From positions 1-60,621 of the forward strand of contig NZ_CAKLBV010000027.1 in the NCBI RefSeq assembly GCF_920984675.1: 60,621 bases of DNA, written 5' to 3'. The stretch is from Methylobacterium sp. Leaf118. GTDB lineage: Bacteria > Pseudomonadota > Alphaproteobacteria > Rhizobiales > Beijerinckiaceae. The position numbers and the translations under genes were made by a program. The notes beneath the pieces are model-generated. The model did no database searches and had not been told where the DNA came from. It saw nothing but the letters and a program-made list of their open reading frames with translations. Every line of letters starts with the position of its first letter. Positions within the stretch are counted from its first letter, which is position 1. This document shows, piece after piece, positions 8,856 to 17,071 of this stretch.

Positions 8856-9087
8856 GGGGGGCTGGAACGCGAGCCCGCAGCAGACGGGGAAAGTCGTGCT
8901 TTAATCCCGCAGCGAACGCAAAAACTTCCATCAACCGAACGACTTGAAATCCGGGCCGTGAGCTTCAGCGCCCTCTTGTTTATGACTGCGTGACCGAACA
9001 TATTCAGGCCAAGGCGCGTCCACCGCGCTGAAGGTCGCGCGTGGACCGGTACCATCCCCACGCCGGGAGCTTCCAAGGGAAACTTTC

Positions 9088-9873
9088 ATGGCATTCGACA
9101 ACAGCCCGTTCCGCTACGGCGCCCAGCCGCAGGGGTACGCCGGTTCCCAGGTCGAGGTCGACCAGGGCCTGCGCAGCTTCATGCTGGGCGTCTACAACAA
9201 CATGGTCGTGGGTCTCGGGATCTCGGGTCTCGTCGCGCTCGGCCTCTTCCAGCTCGCCGTGGCCGACGCGCCGGGCGAGGCCGTGGCCCGCATGGGGAAC
9301 GTGCCCCTCACCCAGCTCGGCGCGACGCTCTACGGCAGCCCCCTCAAGTGGGTGCTGATGCTGGCACCGCTGGCCTTCATCTTCGTGTTCTCCTTCCGGA
9401 TGGACCGGATGTCGGCCTCGTCCGCGCGGATGATGTTCTGGGCCTTCGCGGCGGTGATGGGCGCCTCGATGTCCTCGCTGCTCCTCGTCTTCACGGGCGG
9501 CAGCGTGGTGCGGGTGTTCTTCATCACGGCGGCGACCTTCGGCGGCCTGAGCCTCTACGGCTACACCACGAAGCGTAGCCTGTCGGGCATGGGCTCGTTC
9601 CTGATCATGGGTCTGATCGGCCTGATCATCGCCTCGCTGGTCAACCTCTTCATGGCCTCCAGCGCCCTGTCGTTCGCCATCTCGGTGCTCGGCGTGCTCA
9701 TCTTCGCGGGCCTCACCGCGTACGACACGCAGAAGCTCAAGGAGATGTACCTCTACAGCGGCATGGACGCCGAGGGTGCGGCCAAGATGTCCGTGAACGG
9801 CGCCCTGACGCTGTACCTGGACTTCATCAACATGTTCCAGTTCCTGCTCTCGCTGATCGGCGACCGCCGCTAA
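9088..9873 (+). CDS. Bax inhibitor-1/YccA family membrane protein
   Basis: The 261-residue protein has about seven hydrophobic helices after a polar N-terminus (MAFDNSPFRYGAQPQG). The UPF0005/BI-1 family segment FAGLTAYDTQKLKEMY occurs in the C-terminal third; its acidic residues form the pH-sensing pair in characterised homologues. Bacterial members are integral membrane proteins, some linked to calcium leak or to FtsH-mediated control. It stands alone, 232 bp after the permease, and a strong intrinsic terminator follows its stop. Confidence 0.9.
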   Translation: MAFDNSPFRYGAQPQGYAGSQVEVDQGLRSFMLGVYNNMVVGLGISGLVALGLFQLAVADAPGEAVARMGNVPLTQLGATLYGSPLKWVLMLAPLAFIFVFSFRMDRMSASSARMMFWAFAAVMGASMSSLLLVFTGGSVVRVFFITAATFGGLSLYGYTTKRSLSGMGSFLIMGLIGLIIASLVNLFMASSALSFAISVLGVLIFAGLTAYDTQKLKEMYLYSGMDAEGAAKMSVNGALTLYLDFINMFQFLLSLIGDRR

Positions 9874-9900
9874 GCCTCGGGACCTCAGAGCCTGACAAGG

Positions 9901-9930
9901 AAAAGCCCCGGCCTTTCGGCCGGGGCTTTT
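9901..9930 (+). terminator. Rho-independent terminator, probably bidirectional
   Basis: A perfect 13-bp stem AAAAGCCCCGGCC / GGCCGGGGCTTTT encloses the loop TTTC, with A-runs and T-runs at the two ends. It begins 27 bp after the Bax-inhibitor stop codon. Since the genes on the right are on the minus strand, it can end transcripts from both sides. Confidence 0.93.
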
Positions 9931-10058
9931 TCATGCGCGCTCCCGTTTCGAAGCCGGTTCATCCGATCCCGCACGCTGGTCCCGCGGTGCCGCACGGAGC
10001 GCGTATCGGAGGGGTCGAACGAACCGGAGCGTCCGGCGGCTTCAACTATCGAAAAGAC

Positions 10059-10265
10059 TCACTCCGTCAGGGAGCGGGCCTCTTCCGGCAACATGATCGG
10101 GATGCCGTCGCGGATCGGGTAGGCGAGCTTGGCGGAGCGGCTGATCAGCTCCTCGCGCACCGCGTCGTATTCCAGCGTCTCCTTGGTCAGCGGGCAGACC
10201 AGCAGTTCGAGGAGGCGCGGATCGACGCGGGTCGCCTCGACGGGCGGGGTGGGGCTGTCGGCCAT
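10059..10265 (-). CDS. Trm112 family protein
   Basis: The 68-residue protein contains the family core [17 protein letters not shown] (about 18-34) and the C-terminal [15 protein letters not shown]. Trm112-type proteins act as activating partners or folding aids for some methyltransferases; the role of the bacterial YcaR-like forms is less defined. Only one Cys is present, so the zinc knuckle of the eukaryotic protein is absent. It is the last gene of a minus-strand run with a LON-domain protein and a thioredoxin-TPR protein, a grouping common in alphaproteobacteria. Confidence 0.88.
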   Translation of the reverse strand: MADSPTPPVEATRVDPRLLELLVCPLTKETLEYDAVREELISRSAKLAYPIRDGIPIMLPEEARSLTE

Positions 10266-10346
10266 GATGTCGTTCCCTGAAAGTCTTCGCCGCTGCGACG
10301 GCCGTGTCCATAGCCGGAAACGGCCGCCGACCCATACGGCAAAACG

Positions 10347-11015
10347 CTATTGCAGCGTCGGCTCCGCGCCGCTGGCGCGCACCAGCTCCATCTCGGTCAC
10401 CGCGATCAGCACCTCGGCCCGGGTCCGGAGATCGGCAGCTTCCAGCATCGCCTGCTTCTCGCGCACGCCGAACGGGCTCATCATGCAGAGCGCGTTGACG
10501 AGCGCCTCGTTCGGCGCCTCCTCGATGCCGGACCAGTCGACTTGGAGCTCGTTGGCCTCGACGAAGCGGCGCAGGGTCTGCAGCACGCCCTCCCGGTCGA
10601 CGGCCGCCTCGCCCGCCCGCGGCTCGAAATCGGCCGCGAAGGCGTCGTAGGACACCTGGCAGCGGCGATAGGTGGCGGTCGTCGCGAGCTCGCTCTCGAC
10701 GCGGAAGCGGCTGACGCCGGTGAGCGAGATCAGGTAGCGCCCGTCGCCGGTCTCGGCGAACTGGCTGATGCGGCCGGCGCATCCGACCCGGTAGAGCCGC
10801 GGCGCCAGCGGCGCGCCGCTTCCGTCCGCGTCCGGCTGGATCATGCCGATGATCCGGTCCCCGCGCAGGGCGTCGTCCACCATGGCGAGGTAGCGCGGCT
10901 CGAAGATGTTGAGCGGCATCTGCCCCCGGGGCAGCAGCAGAGCCCCGGGCAGCGGAAACACCGGGATGATGGCGGGACAATCCGCCGGCGCCTTGAAATT
11001 CGCCTGCGCGCTCAT
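10347..11015 (-). CDS. LON substrate-binding (N-terminal) domain protein
   Basis: The 222-residue protein is one LON N-terminal domain: IIPVFPLPGALLLPRGQMPLNIFEPRY at about 15-42 and a GDGRYLISLTGVSRFRV stretch further on. It lacks the AAA+ and protease domains of Lon itself. Stand-alone LON-domain proteins are widespread and of uncertain function, probably binding peptides or a partner. It lies 58 bp after the thioredoxin gene and 81 bp before the Trm112 gene on the same strand. Confidence 0.9.
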   Translation of the reverse strand: MSAQANFKAPADCPAIIPVFPLPGALLLPRGQMPLNIFEPRYLAMVDDALRGDRIIGMIQPDADGSGAPLAPRLYRVGCAGRISQFAETGDGRYLISLTGVSRFRVESELATTATYRRCQVSYDAFAADFEPRAGEAAVDREGVLQTLRRFVEANELQVDWSGIEEAPNEALVNALCMMSPFGVREKQAMLEAADLRTRAEVLIAVTEMELVRASGAEPTLQ

Positions 11016-11072
11016 GCGGATCTCCCGTGCGGGTCGTCGGAGGGCCGGCGCCCCGAGCTCATCGGCGCCGGC

Positions 11073-11981
11073 TCACGAGAACAGGATCGTCGAAAGCTGG
11101 CGGCGCCCGCGGATGGCGGCCGGATCCATCAGGCCCCAGGCCTCGAAGAACTGGAGCAGCTGCTTGCGCGCCCCGTCCTCGTTCCAGGTCCGGTCGGCCC
11201 GGGCGATGGCGACGAGTTGGTCCACGGCCTCGTCGCGCTTGCCGGCCGCGTTGAGGCCGAGCGCGAGGTCGAAGCGGGCCTGATGGTCGTTCGGATCGGC
11301 CTCGATCTGCCGCTGCAGGCCGGCGAGGTCGCCCAGGCTCTCGGCCTGGTCGGCAAGGTCGAGGGCGGCGCGCACGCCGGCCAGCGCCGGGTCGTCGGCC
11401 TTGTCGGCCGGCACCATGGCGAGGACCTGCCGGGCGTTCTCGATCTCGCCGAGTTCGATCTGGGTTTTGGCGAGCCCGGCGATGGCCTTCAGGTTGGCGG
11501 GCTCCTCGCGCAGGACCGCGGCGTAGAGCTCGGAGGCCGAGGCGAGATCGCCGGCGGAGGCGACGGCGGCGGCCTCGTCGAGGATCTGGTCGATCTCGGA
11601 GGGGCCGGCGAGCCGGTCGACGAAGGCGCGCACCTCCGATTCCGGCACCGCGCCCATGAAGGCGTCCACGGGCCGGCCGCGGTCGATCGCGATCACGGCG
11701 GGAATGGATTGCAGGCCGAGCTGCTGGCCGATCTGCTGCCAGACGCCGGGATGCTCGTCGATGTTGAGCTTGGCGAGCTTCACTCGGCCGCCCGCCGCTC
11801 GCACGACCTTCTCGAGGATCGGCGTGAGCTGCTTGCAGGGCCCGCACCAGGGCGCCCAGAAATCGACGATCACCGGCTGGTTCATCGACTCGGCGATGAC
11901 CTCCTGCCGGAAGCCGGCGGTGGTGGTGTCCTTGATGAGACCGTCGGCGGCAGGGGCACCGGCGGGGTTGGCGTCGAGCAT
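11073..11981 (-). CDS. Thioredoxin-like protein with TPR-type C-terminus (CnoX/YbbN family)
   Basis: The 302-residue protein starts at the ATG at 11981 (MLDANPAGAP). Residues about 15-130 are a thioredoxin fold with the full WCGPC active site at 45-49, so unlike E. coli YbbN it keeps both cysteines. The remainder is Ala/Leu-rich helical repeats (SELYAAVLREEPANLKAIAG and similar) of the TPR type. YbbN/CnoX proteins act as holdase chaperones that protect thiols and hand clients to GroEL. The frame extends upstream, but that part is not family-like and overlaps the next gene. Confidence 0.92.
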   Translation of the reverse strand: MLDANPAGAPAADGLIKDTTTAGFRQEVIAESMNQPVIVDFWAPWCGPCKQLTPILEKVVRAAGGRVKLAKLNIDEHPGVWQQIGQQLGLQSIPAVIAIDRGRPVDAFMGAVPESEVRAFVDRLAGPSEIDQILDEAAAVASAGDLASASELYAAVLREEPANLKAIAGLAKTQIELGEIENARQVLAMVPADKADDPALAGVRAALDLADQAESLGDLAGLQRQIEADPNDHQARFDLALGLNAAGKRDEAVDQLVAIARADRTWNEDGARKQLLQFFEAWGLMDPAAIRGRRQLSTILFS

Positions 11982-12079
11982 GGAGCCCTCTGGAATCGGA
12001 ACGCGCGTTTTCGCGTGCGTTACATGGGGCCCGCGCCCCCGCCTGACCAGACGGTTTCGGGCGCGGGATGCCCCTTGGA

Positions 12080-12598
12080 TCAGGGCTTGGCGCCCTCCTT
12101 GGTGTCCGGCTTGCTCTCGGGCTTGGCCTCGGGCTTGGCCTCGTTCGCCGCCGTGTCGGTGATGAAGGTGCCCGCATAGGTCTTGCCCTGCGACGTCACT
12201 TCGCAGTCGATCATGGTCTTGCCGGGCTCCGGGCGGGAGAATTTGCAGGCGCCGACCGCGGGCGAGGGCGAGCGGGCGATGCCCTCCGCGTTCTTCATGC
12301 CGGGCACCACGAGGCTGATCGGCTGGAGCTGCTCGGATTCCTCGGTGGCCTGGTGCTGCGCCCCGGCGCCGCTGAAGCTCAGGGACTGACCGTCCCAGGC
12401 AGCGAAGTCGAAGGTGGTGCGCCCGCGCGAGACCGTGTTGACGAGCTGCTCCTTGCAGTTCTGCGTGATGTCCTGGCCGCCGATGACCAGCCGCTCGCAC
12501 CGGCCGGTCATCTTGACCTCGGCGCCCTGCTGGGCCGCCGCCGGACCCGCGGCGATCAGACCGAGGAATGCGAAAAGGGGGAGAGCGCGGGTCGTCAT
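12080..12598 (-). CDS. Secreted hypothetical protein
   Basis: The 172-residue protein begins MTTRALPLFAFLGLIAAG and has a clear Sec signal peptide cleaved after about AAAQQ. The mature part has four Cys residues in a beta-rich pattern, at MTGRCERLVIGG, NCKE, GACKF and DCEV. It ends in a Lys/Pro/Glu-rich repetitive tail with repeats of the KPEAKPESKPDTK kind. I do not recognise a domain. The open frame extends 39 codons upstream, but the signal peptide fixes the start at 12598. It lies about 100 bp upstream of the thioredoxin gene. Confidence 0.8.
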   Translation of the reverse strand: MTTRALPLFAFLGLIAAGPAAAQQGAEVKMTGRCERLVIGGQDITQNCKEQLVNTVSRGRTTFDFAAWDGQSLSFSGAGAQHQATEESEQLQPISLVVPGMKNAEGIARSPSPAVGACKFSRPEPGKTMIDCEVTSQGKTYAGTFITDTAANEAKPEAKPESKPDTKEGAKP

Positions 12599-12677
12599 GG
12601 CGGGGTTCCTCCGAGAGCCAAGCCGCCTTCGCGGCCTTCGTTCGATCGCCGTGGTTCTGGCGCGCTCGGCGCCCGCT

Positions 12678-13685
12678 TCAAGCGCCGAAGCGCAGGGCGC
12701 GATCGTTGGGCGCATCGAAGTCGAGTTCCGGACCCAGCGGAACGATCCCGGTCGGGTTGATGTGCGGGTGGCTGCCGTAATAGTGCCGCTTGATCTGCGC
12801 GAGGTTCACCGTGGCGGCCACCTGCGGCAGCGCGTAGAGATCGCGCAGATAGTTCGAGAGGTTCGGATAGTCGGCGATGCGGCGGCGGTTGCACTTGAAG
12901 TGGCCGACATAGACCGCGTCGAACCGGACCAGGGTCGTGAACAGGCGGATGTCGGCCTCCGTCAGCCGGGCTCCGCAGAGGTAGCGGGCGCGATCGAGCC
13001 GCGCCTCCAGGGCATCGAGCTCCTCGAACAGCGCGGCGAAGGCCTCCGCGTAGACCTCCTGCCGCGTGGCGAAGCCGGCCTTGTAGACGCCGTTGTTGAC
13101 CCGGTCGTAGACGCGGGCGTTCACGGCATCGATCGCCTCCCGCAGAGCCTCCGGGTAGAGGTCGGGCGCGGACGGGTCGGCGCCCGCGCCGCCGAAGGCG
13201 TCGTTGAGCATCCGGATGATCTCGGCCGATTCGTTGGAGACGATCGTGCCGCGCGCGCGGTCCCACAGCACCGGAACGGTCACGCGGCCGCTATAGTCGG
13301 GCTTGGCCCGCTGGTAGATCTCGTAGAGGCGCGTGGCGCCGAACAGCGGTTCCTCGGTCGAGCCCGGGACGCCGCCCTCGGCCTCCGGCTGGAACACCCA
13401 GCCCTCCTCGCGCATGTAGGGCGAGACGATTGAGACGGAGATCGCGGCCTCCAGCCCCTTCAGCGCCCGCACGATGAGGGCGCGGTGGGCCCAGGGACAG
13501 GCGAGCGACACGACGAGGTGGTAGCGCCCCGCCTCGCCCTTGAACCCGCCCTCCCCCGAGGGGCCCGGGCGGCCATCCGCCGTCACCCAGTTGCGGAAGG
13601 CGGAGGCCGAGCGCTCGAAGCGCCCGCCGGACTTGGCGGTGTCGTATCCCTGATCCCGCCACTCCCCGTCGACCAGCAAGCCCAT
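12678..13685 (-). CDS. Glutathionyl-hydroquinone reductase (ECM4/Xi-class glutathione transferase)
   Basis: Members reduce glutathionyl-hydroquinones using glutathione. The 335-residue protein has the thioredoxin-like N-terminal domain with the catalytic motif SLACPWAHR (Cys 63). Family hallmarks are the long N-terminal extension and the FKCNRRRIADYPNLSNYLRDLY helix region, with HYYGSHPHINPTGIVP near the end. This combination distinguishes the Xi class from ordinary GSTs. I start it at the ATG at 13685 (MGLLVDGEWR). It is divergent from the Old Yellow Enzyme gene, with 122 bp between, so the two may share a promoter region related to electrophile or quinone stress. Confidence 0.92.
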   Translation of the reverse strand: MGLLVDGEWRDQGYDTAKSGGRFERSASAFRNWVTADGRPGPSGEGGFKGEAGRYHLVVSLACPWAHRALIVRALKGLEAAISVSIVSPYMREEGWVFQPEAEGGVPGSTEEPLFGATRLYEIYQRAKPDYSGRVTVPVLWDRARGTIVSNESAEIIRMLNDAFGGAGADPSAPDLYPEALREAIDAVNARVYDRVNNGVYKAGFATRQEVYAEAFAALFEELDALEARLDRARYLCGARLTEADIRLFTTLVRFDAVYVGHFKCNRRRIADYPNLSNYLRDLYALPQVAATVNLAQIKRHYYGSHPHINPTGIVPLGPELDFDAPNDRALRFGA

Positions 13686-13807
13686 CGTACGCCCTTTCCC
13701 TATCCTGCGAGCCGAGAAGATGGGAGCATGACGGGTCCAGAGAAGGCCGCCGGGCTGGCGGGGGCCGCGCGGAATCCCAGATGGTCGGTCGTGAAACGGA
13801 GCTGACG

Positions 13808-14926
13808 ATGTCCGCACGCCTGTTCGAGCCCCTGCGCCTGGATGCCCTGGAACTGGAGAACCGCATTCTCGTCGCGCCGATGTGCCAGTACTCGGCCCGG
13901 GCCGGCGAGGCCACGGACTGGCACATGATGCATCTGGGCCAGCTCGCGCAGTCGGGCGCCGGCCTGCTGACCCTGGAGGCGACCGCGATCGCACCGGAGG
14001 CCCGCATCTCGCCGGCCGACCTCGGCCTGTACGACGCCGGCACCGAGCGGGCGCTCGCCCGCGTGCTGCAGGCGATCCGCGACTACGCCCCGATCCCGAT
14101 CGCGATCCAGATCAACCATGCGGGCCGCAAGGCCTCGAGCCGCGTCCCCTGGGAGGGCGGCGCGCAGATACCGCCCGAGGCGCCCGACGGTTGGCGCACG
14201 GAGGCCCCCTCGGCCCTGACCCATGCCGAGGGCGAGGTGCCGCCCCATGCCCTCGACGCGGAGGGGCTCCGGCGCGTGCGCGATGGCTTCGTCGCGACGG
14301 CGCGGCGGGCGATGCGGCTCGGCATCGAAGGCGTCGAGATCCACGGCGCCCACGGCTACCTGCTGCACCAGTTCCTGTCGCCGCTCTCCAACCGGCGCGA
14401 GGATCAATACGGCGGCAGCCTGGAGAACCGGATGCGCTTCCCGCTCGAGGTGTTCGACGCGGTGCGCGCGGTCGTACCCGCGGGCCGGCCGGTCTGGATG
14501 CGGGTCTCGGCCACCGACTGGGTCGAGGACGGCTGGAGCCTCGACGAGACCGTGGAACTCGCCCGCGCCCTCAAGGCGCGGGGCGCGGCGGCGATCCATG
14601 TCTCCACCGGCGGCCTCTCCATCGCTCAAAAGATTCCGCTCGGGCCGGGCTATCAGGTGCCGTTCGCCGAGCGGATCAAGGCGGAGACCGGGCTCACCAC
14701 CATCGCGGTCGGCCTCATCACCGAGCCGGCCCAGGCGGAAGCCATCCTCGCCGAGGGCCGGGCCGACGCGGTCTCGCTCGCCCGCGCCCTGCTCTACAAC
14801 CCCCGCTGGCCCTGGCACGCGGCGGCCGAACTCGGGGCGCAGGTGCGGGCGCCCCAGCAGTACTGGCGCAGCCAACCGCGCCAGTACAAGGATCTGTTCG
14901 CGGACACGGCCCACGGGCAGCGTTGA
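13808..14926 (+). CDS. NADH:flavin oxidoreductase, Old Yellow Enzyme family (YqjM-like)
   Basis: FMN-dependent ene-reductase of 372 residues that reduces activated C=C bonds. Motifs are APMCQYSA (Cys 26, the redox-modulating Cys of the YqjM/thermophilic-like class), INHAGRKAS, the GVEIHGAHGYLLHQFLSP block, and SNRREDQYGGSLENR. The start ATG 13808 (MSARLFEPL) sits after a GGAGC; an upstream in-frame ATG at 13781 is less likely. It diverges from the glutathionyl-hydroquinone reductase gene, which suggests joint handling of quinones or electrophiles. Confidence 0.93.
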   Translation: MSARLFEPLRLDALELENRILVAPMCQYSARAGEATDWHMMHLGQLAQSGAGLLTLEATAIAPEARISPADLGLYDAGTERALARVLQAIRDYAPIPIAIQINHAGRKASSRVPWEGGAQIPPEAPDGWRTEAPSALTHAEGEVPPHALDAEGLRRVRDGFVATARRAMRLGIEGVEIHGAHGYLLHQFLSPLSNRREDQYGGSLENRMRFPLEVFDAVRAVVPAGRPVWMRVSATDWVEDGWSLDETVELARALKARGAAAIHVSTGGLSIAQKIPLGPGYQVPFAERIKAETGLTTIAVGLITEPAQAEAILAEGRADAVSLARALLYNPRWPWHAAAELGAQVRAPQQYWRSQPRQYKDLFADTAHGQR

Positions 14927-15026
14927 CCGATCGCTTGCCCGCGGGCCGGCCCCGGGCGGCGCGGCGAGGGGATTTCGGTCGCGCCCGGCGCGAACCGGCG
15001 GCGATCCCGGCGCAGGCCCGCACACC

Positions 15027-15776
15027 CTATTTCGGCACCGCCCCCACCAGCGGTCCGAGGGGACGGCTCAGGTCCGAGCGGCCGAGGCCCGGGGCGTAGA
15101 GGCTCGACACGCTGCCGTCGAGGAACAGCGCGTTGCGGCAGCCGAGGTCATCCTTGAACAGGCGGGCGAAGGCCCCGAAGGTCACCGGCTGCTCGGAAAT
15201 GGCGAAGACCGCGGTGCGCCCGTCGTCGCGCACGCCGACGCCGTTGCGGATCTTCTGGCTCGGGCCGTCCGTCGAGATCTTGGGATGGATCTTCCCCTCG
15301 ATCACCAGCATCGGGCCCGATTGGGTGGCGAAGTCGGGGCCGACCTTGGCGCGCAGGTAGCGGGCGGTGTCCATCACGCCGGCCCGCTCGCCCTTCACGT
15401 AGAAGACGCCGTTGGGCTTGAGGTGGAAGTTGCCCGGCCCGTTGGCGGTCGAGACGCCCTTCATCTCCCGGCCCTCCTCGACATAGAGTCCGACCGGGGC
15501 CTGGCCCTTGTCGTACATGCCGGCATTCATCGCGAAGCTGAGGCGGGGACCCTGCCGGTCGGCAAGGGTGCCGAGCGAGGAATAGGGCAACCCGTCCGAG
15601 CCGAGCCAGAACAGGCGCACCCGCTCGCGCCGCAGATCGACGGTGCAGACCGTGTAGGGCTGCCCCTCGGCCTCGACCGCCCGGCAGGGACCCTTGCCGG
15701 CCGCGGGAGTCTGCGCCGCCGCGGCGGCCGGGAGGAGCGCGAGCAAGAGCGCGAGAGAGGTGAGGCGAAACGCCAC
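15027..15776 (-). CDS. Secreted phosphodiester glycosidase-like (NAGPA/DUF2233) protein
   Basis: The 249-residue protein has a signal peptide (LTSLALLLALLPAAAAAQ) and a phosphodiester-glycosidase-like domain. The marks are LSFAMNAGMYDKGQAPVGLY, PNGVFYV, TQSGPMLV, IRNGVGVRDDG and the C-terminal NALFLDGSVSSLYAP. Eukaryotic NAGPA removes GlcNAc from phosphodiesters; bacterial roles are mostly unknown and may concern cell-wall sugars. No ATG fits, so I place the start at GTG 15776, just before the signal peptide. It converges on the Old Yellow Enzyme gene. Confidence 0.87.
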   Translation of the reverse strand: MAFRLTSLALLLALLPAAAAAQTPAAGKGPCRAVEAEGQPYTVCTVDLRRERVRLFWLGSDGLPYSSLGTLADRQGPRLSFAMNAGMYDKGQAPVGLYVEEGREMKGVSTANGPGNFHLKPNGVFYVKGERAGVMDTARYLRAKVGPDFATQSGPMLVIEGKIHPKISTDGPSQKIRNGVGVRDDGRTAVFAISEQPVTFGAFARLFKDDLGCRNALFLDGSVSSLYAPGLGRSDLSRPLGPLVGAVPK

Positions 15777-16022
15777 GGGCGGTCGATCCCTGTCTGTCGG
15801 TGCCCCGTCGGGCGAGGCTGGAGCCGTGAACGGTCTCTCCTCGCGCGAAAGCGGTGCGGCGTTCAAGGGGCGCGGCGCAGGGCCCGCCCTCCGCCGCCAC
15901 GGGCGGGCCGCCTCTCGCGTTCGAACCTCACGGGATTGAGACCGCAAGTCGCGTGAACCCTCTGTTTCCCGTGAGCGTTTGGTGCTGAGGGGGGACAGCA
16001 TTCTCTCGGTGGAGATGGTGTG

Positions 16023-16523
16023 ATGATACGGGTTGTTCTGGCATCGGCCGCGATGGCCGGCGCGCTGGCGATGATCCCGGCGACCGCCGACGCTCGTCCC
16101 GGCTTCGGCGGTTTCCACGGTGGTGGTTTCCATGGCGGCGGCTTCGGCGGCGGCTTCCGCGGCGGTGGTTTCGGCGGCCCACGCTTCGGCGGCGGGTTCG
16201 GCGGACATCGCTTCGGCGGTGGGTTCGGTGGCTACCGGGCGGCCGGCTTCGGGCCGCGCTACGGCGGCGGCTACGGCTGGCGCGGGCATGGCGGGTGGCG
16301 CCGCGGCTATGGCGGCGTCGGGCTTGGCCTCGGCCTCGGCCTCGCGACGGGAGCCGCGCTCGGGGCGGGCTATTACGGTGGCTACGGGGGCTATTACGGA
16401 TCGCCCTACGGCTACTCCAACGTCGGCTACGATCCCTACTATTACGGCGGCTGCTACACCGTGGAAAAGGTGAAGTGGACGCCGTGGGGTCCGCGGCGGG
16501 TTCTGGTCGAGCGCTGCAACTGA
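16023..16523 (+). CDS. Glycine-rich secreted protein
   Basis: The 166-residue product has a signal peptide (MIRVVLASAAMAGALAMIPA), then a low-complexity mature chain. This holds GGF/GGGF repeats with interspersed His/Arg (about 25-75) and a Gly/Tyr-rich part (GYYGGYGGYYGSPYGY). It ends in a conserved-looking CYTVEKVKWTPWGPRRVLVERC segment with two Cys. Proteins of this build are common in Hyphomicrobiales and probably sit in the periplasm or cell surface; the function is unknown. GGAG lies 8 nt before the ATG at 16023; a GTG one codon earlier is possible. Confidence 0.8.
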   Translation: MIRVVLASAAMAGALAMIPATADARPGFGGFHGGGFHGGGFGGGFRGGGFGGPRFGGGFGGHRFGGGFGGYRAAGFGPRYGGGYGWRGHGGWRRGYGGVGLGLGLGLATGAALGAGYYGGYGGYYGSPYGYSNVGYDPYYYGGCYTVEKVKWTPWGPRRVLVERCN

Positions 16524-16545
16524 TCCGGTCCGGATCGCTGTGACG

Positions 16546-16568
16546 GAAGGGGCCCGCGCGGCCCCTTC
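16546..16568. terminator. Rho-independent terminator between convergent genes
   Basis: A perfect 9-bp stem GAAGGGGCC / GGCCCCTTC with loop CGCGC is followed by TTCGTTTCG on the plus strand. It sits 22 bp after the glycine-rich gene and 9 bp from the stop of the convergent DUF4174 gene, so it can serve both. Confidence 0.85.
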
Positions 16569-16577
16569 TTCGTTTCG

Positions 16578-16985
16578 TCAGCGCCGCATCTCGTCCCGTC
16601 GCATCGGCATGGCGTCGATGGTCGAGAACAACCGCTGCGGAGGGATCGGTTCGTCCGCGCTCAGCTTCGCCCCTCCGTCCTTGCCGACCAGCACCGCGCG
16701 GAAGCCGTCGGCGGGAAGGCTGAGAGCCTTGCGGATCGCCACCGCCCGCGGATCGTGCCCCACCGCCTCGACCGCCACGAGGTCCCGCTCTGCCGTGCCG
16801 GTCCGGGCCGAGGCGAGCGCCTGACGCTGCGCCGCGAGCCGGGGATCGTCGGCCTCGGGCGCGGCGATGACGAGCACCCGCGATTTCCAGAGATACGCCG
16901 CCAGGGGGTTGCTCCCGCCCGCCGCCATCGCCCCGCCTCCGCTCATCAGCGCCGCGAGGACGAGTCCGACCTGTCCCGACCGCAT
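16578..16985 (-). CDS. DUF4174 domain protein, exported
   Basis: The 135-residue protein has a signal peptide (MRSGQVGLVLAALMSGGGAM). A DUF4174-like domain follows: NPLAAYLWKSRVLVIAAPEADDP, then AERDLVAVEAVG and GFRAVLVGKDGGAKL. These are thioredoxin-like fold proteins lacking active cysteines. The ATG at 16985 is chosen because GGGGGA precedes it; an ATG at 17009 would add eight residues. Function is unknown. It diverges from the MDR reductase gene. Confidence 0.78.
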   Translation of the reverse strand: MRSGQVGLVLAALMSGGGAMAAGGSNPLAAYLWKSRVLVIAAPEADDPRLAAQRQALASARTGTAERDLVAVEAVGHDPRAVAIRKALSLPADGFRAVLVGKDGGAKLSADEPIPPQRLFSTIDAMPMRRDEMRR

Positions 16986-17071
16986 CGCCGTCCCCCGCCG
17001 CGCCTTCATTGCCGGGATCAGCGTGCGACCCCTCTGCCCGGTTCCCTGTCCGCCCCGTTCGGGAGACGTCC

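Noticed and set aside
6230..8947. 905-codon frame overlapping the FtsX-like permease on the same strand
   Set aside because: It is a shifted shadow rich in Arg, Pro and Gly; the 860-residue frame has proper membrane helices and family blocks.
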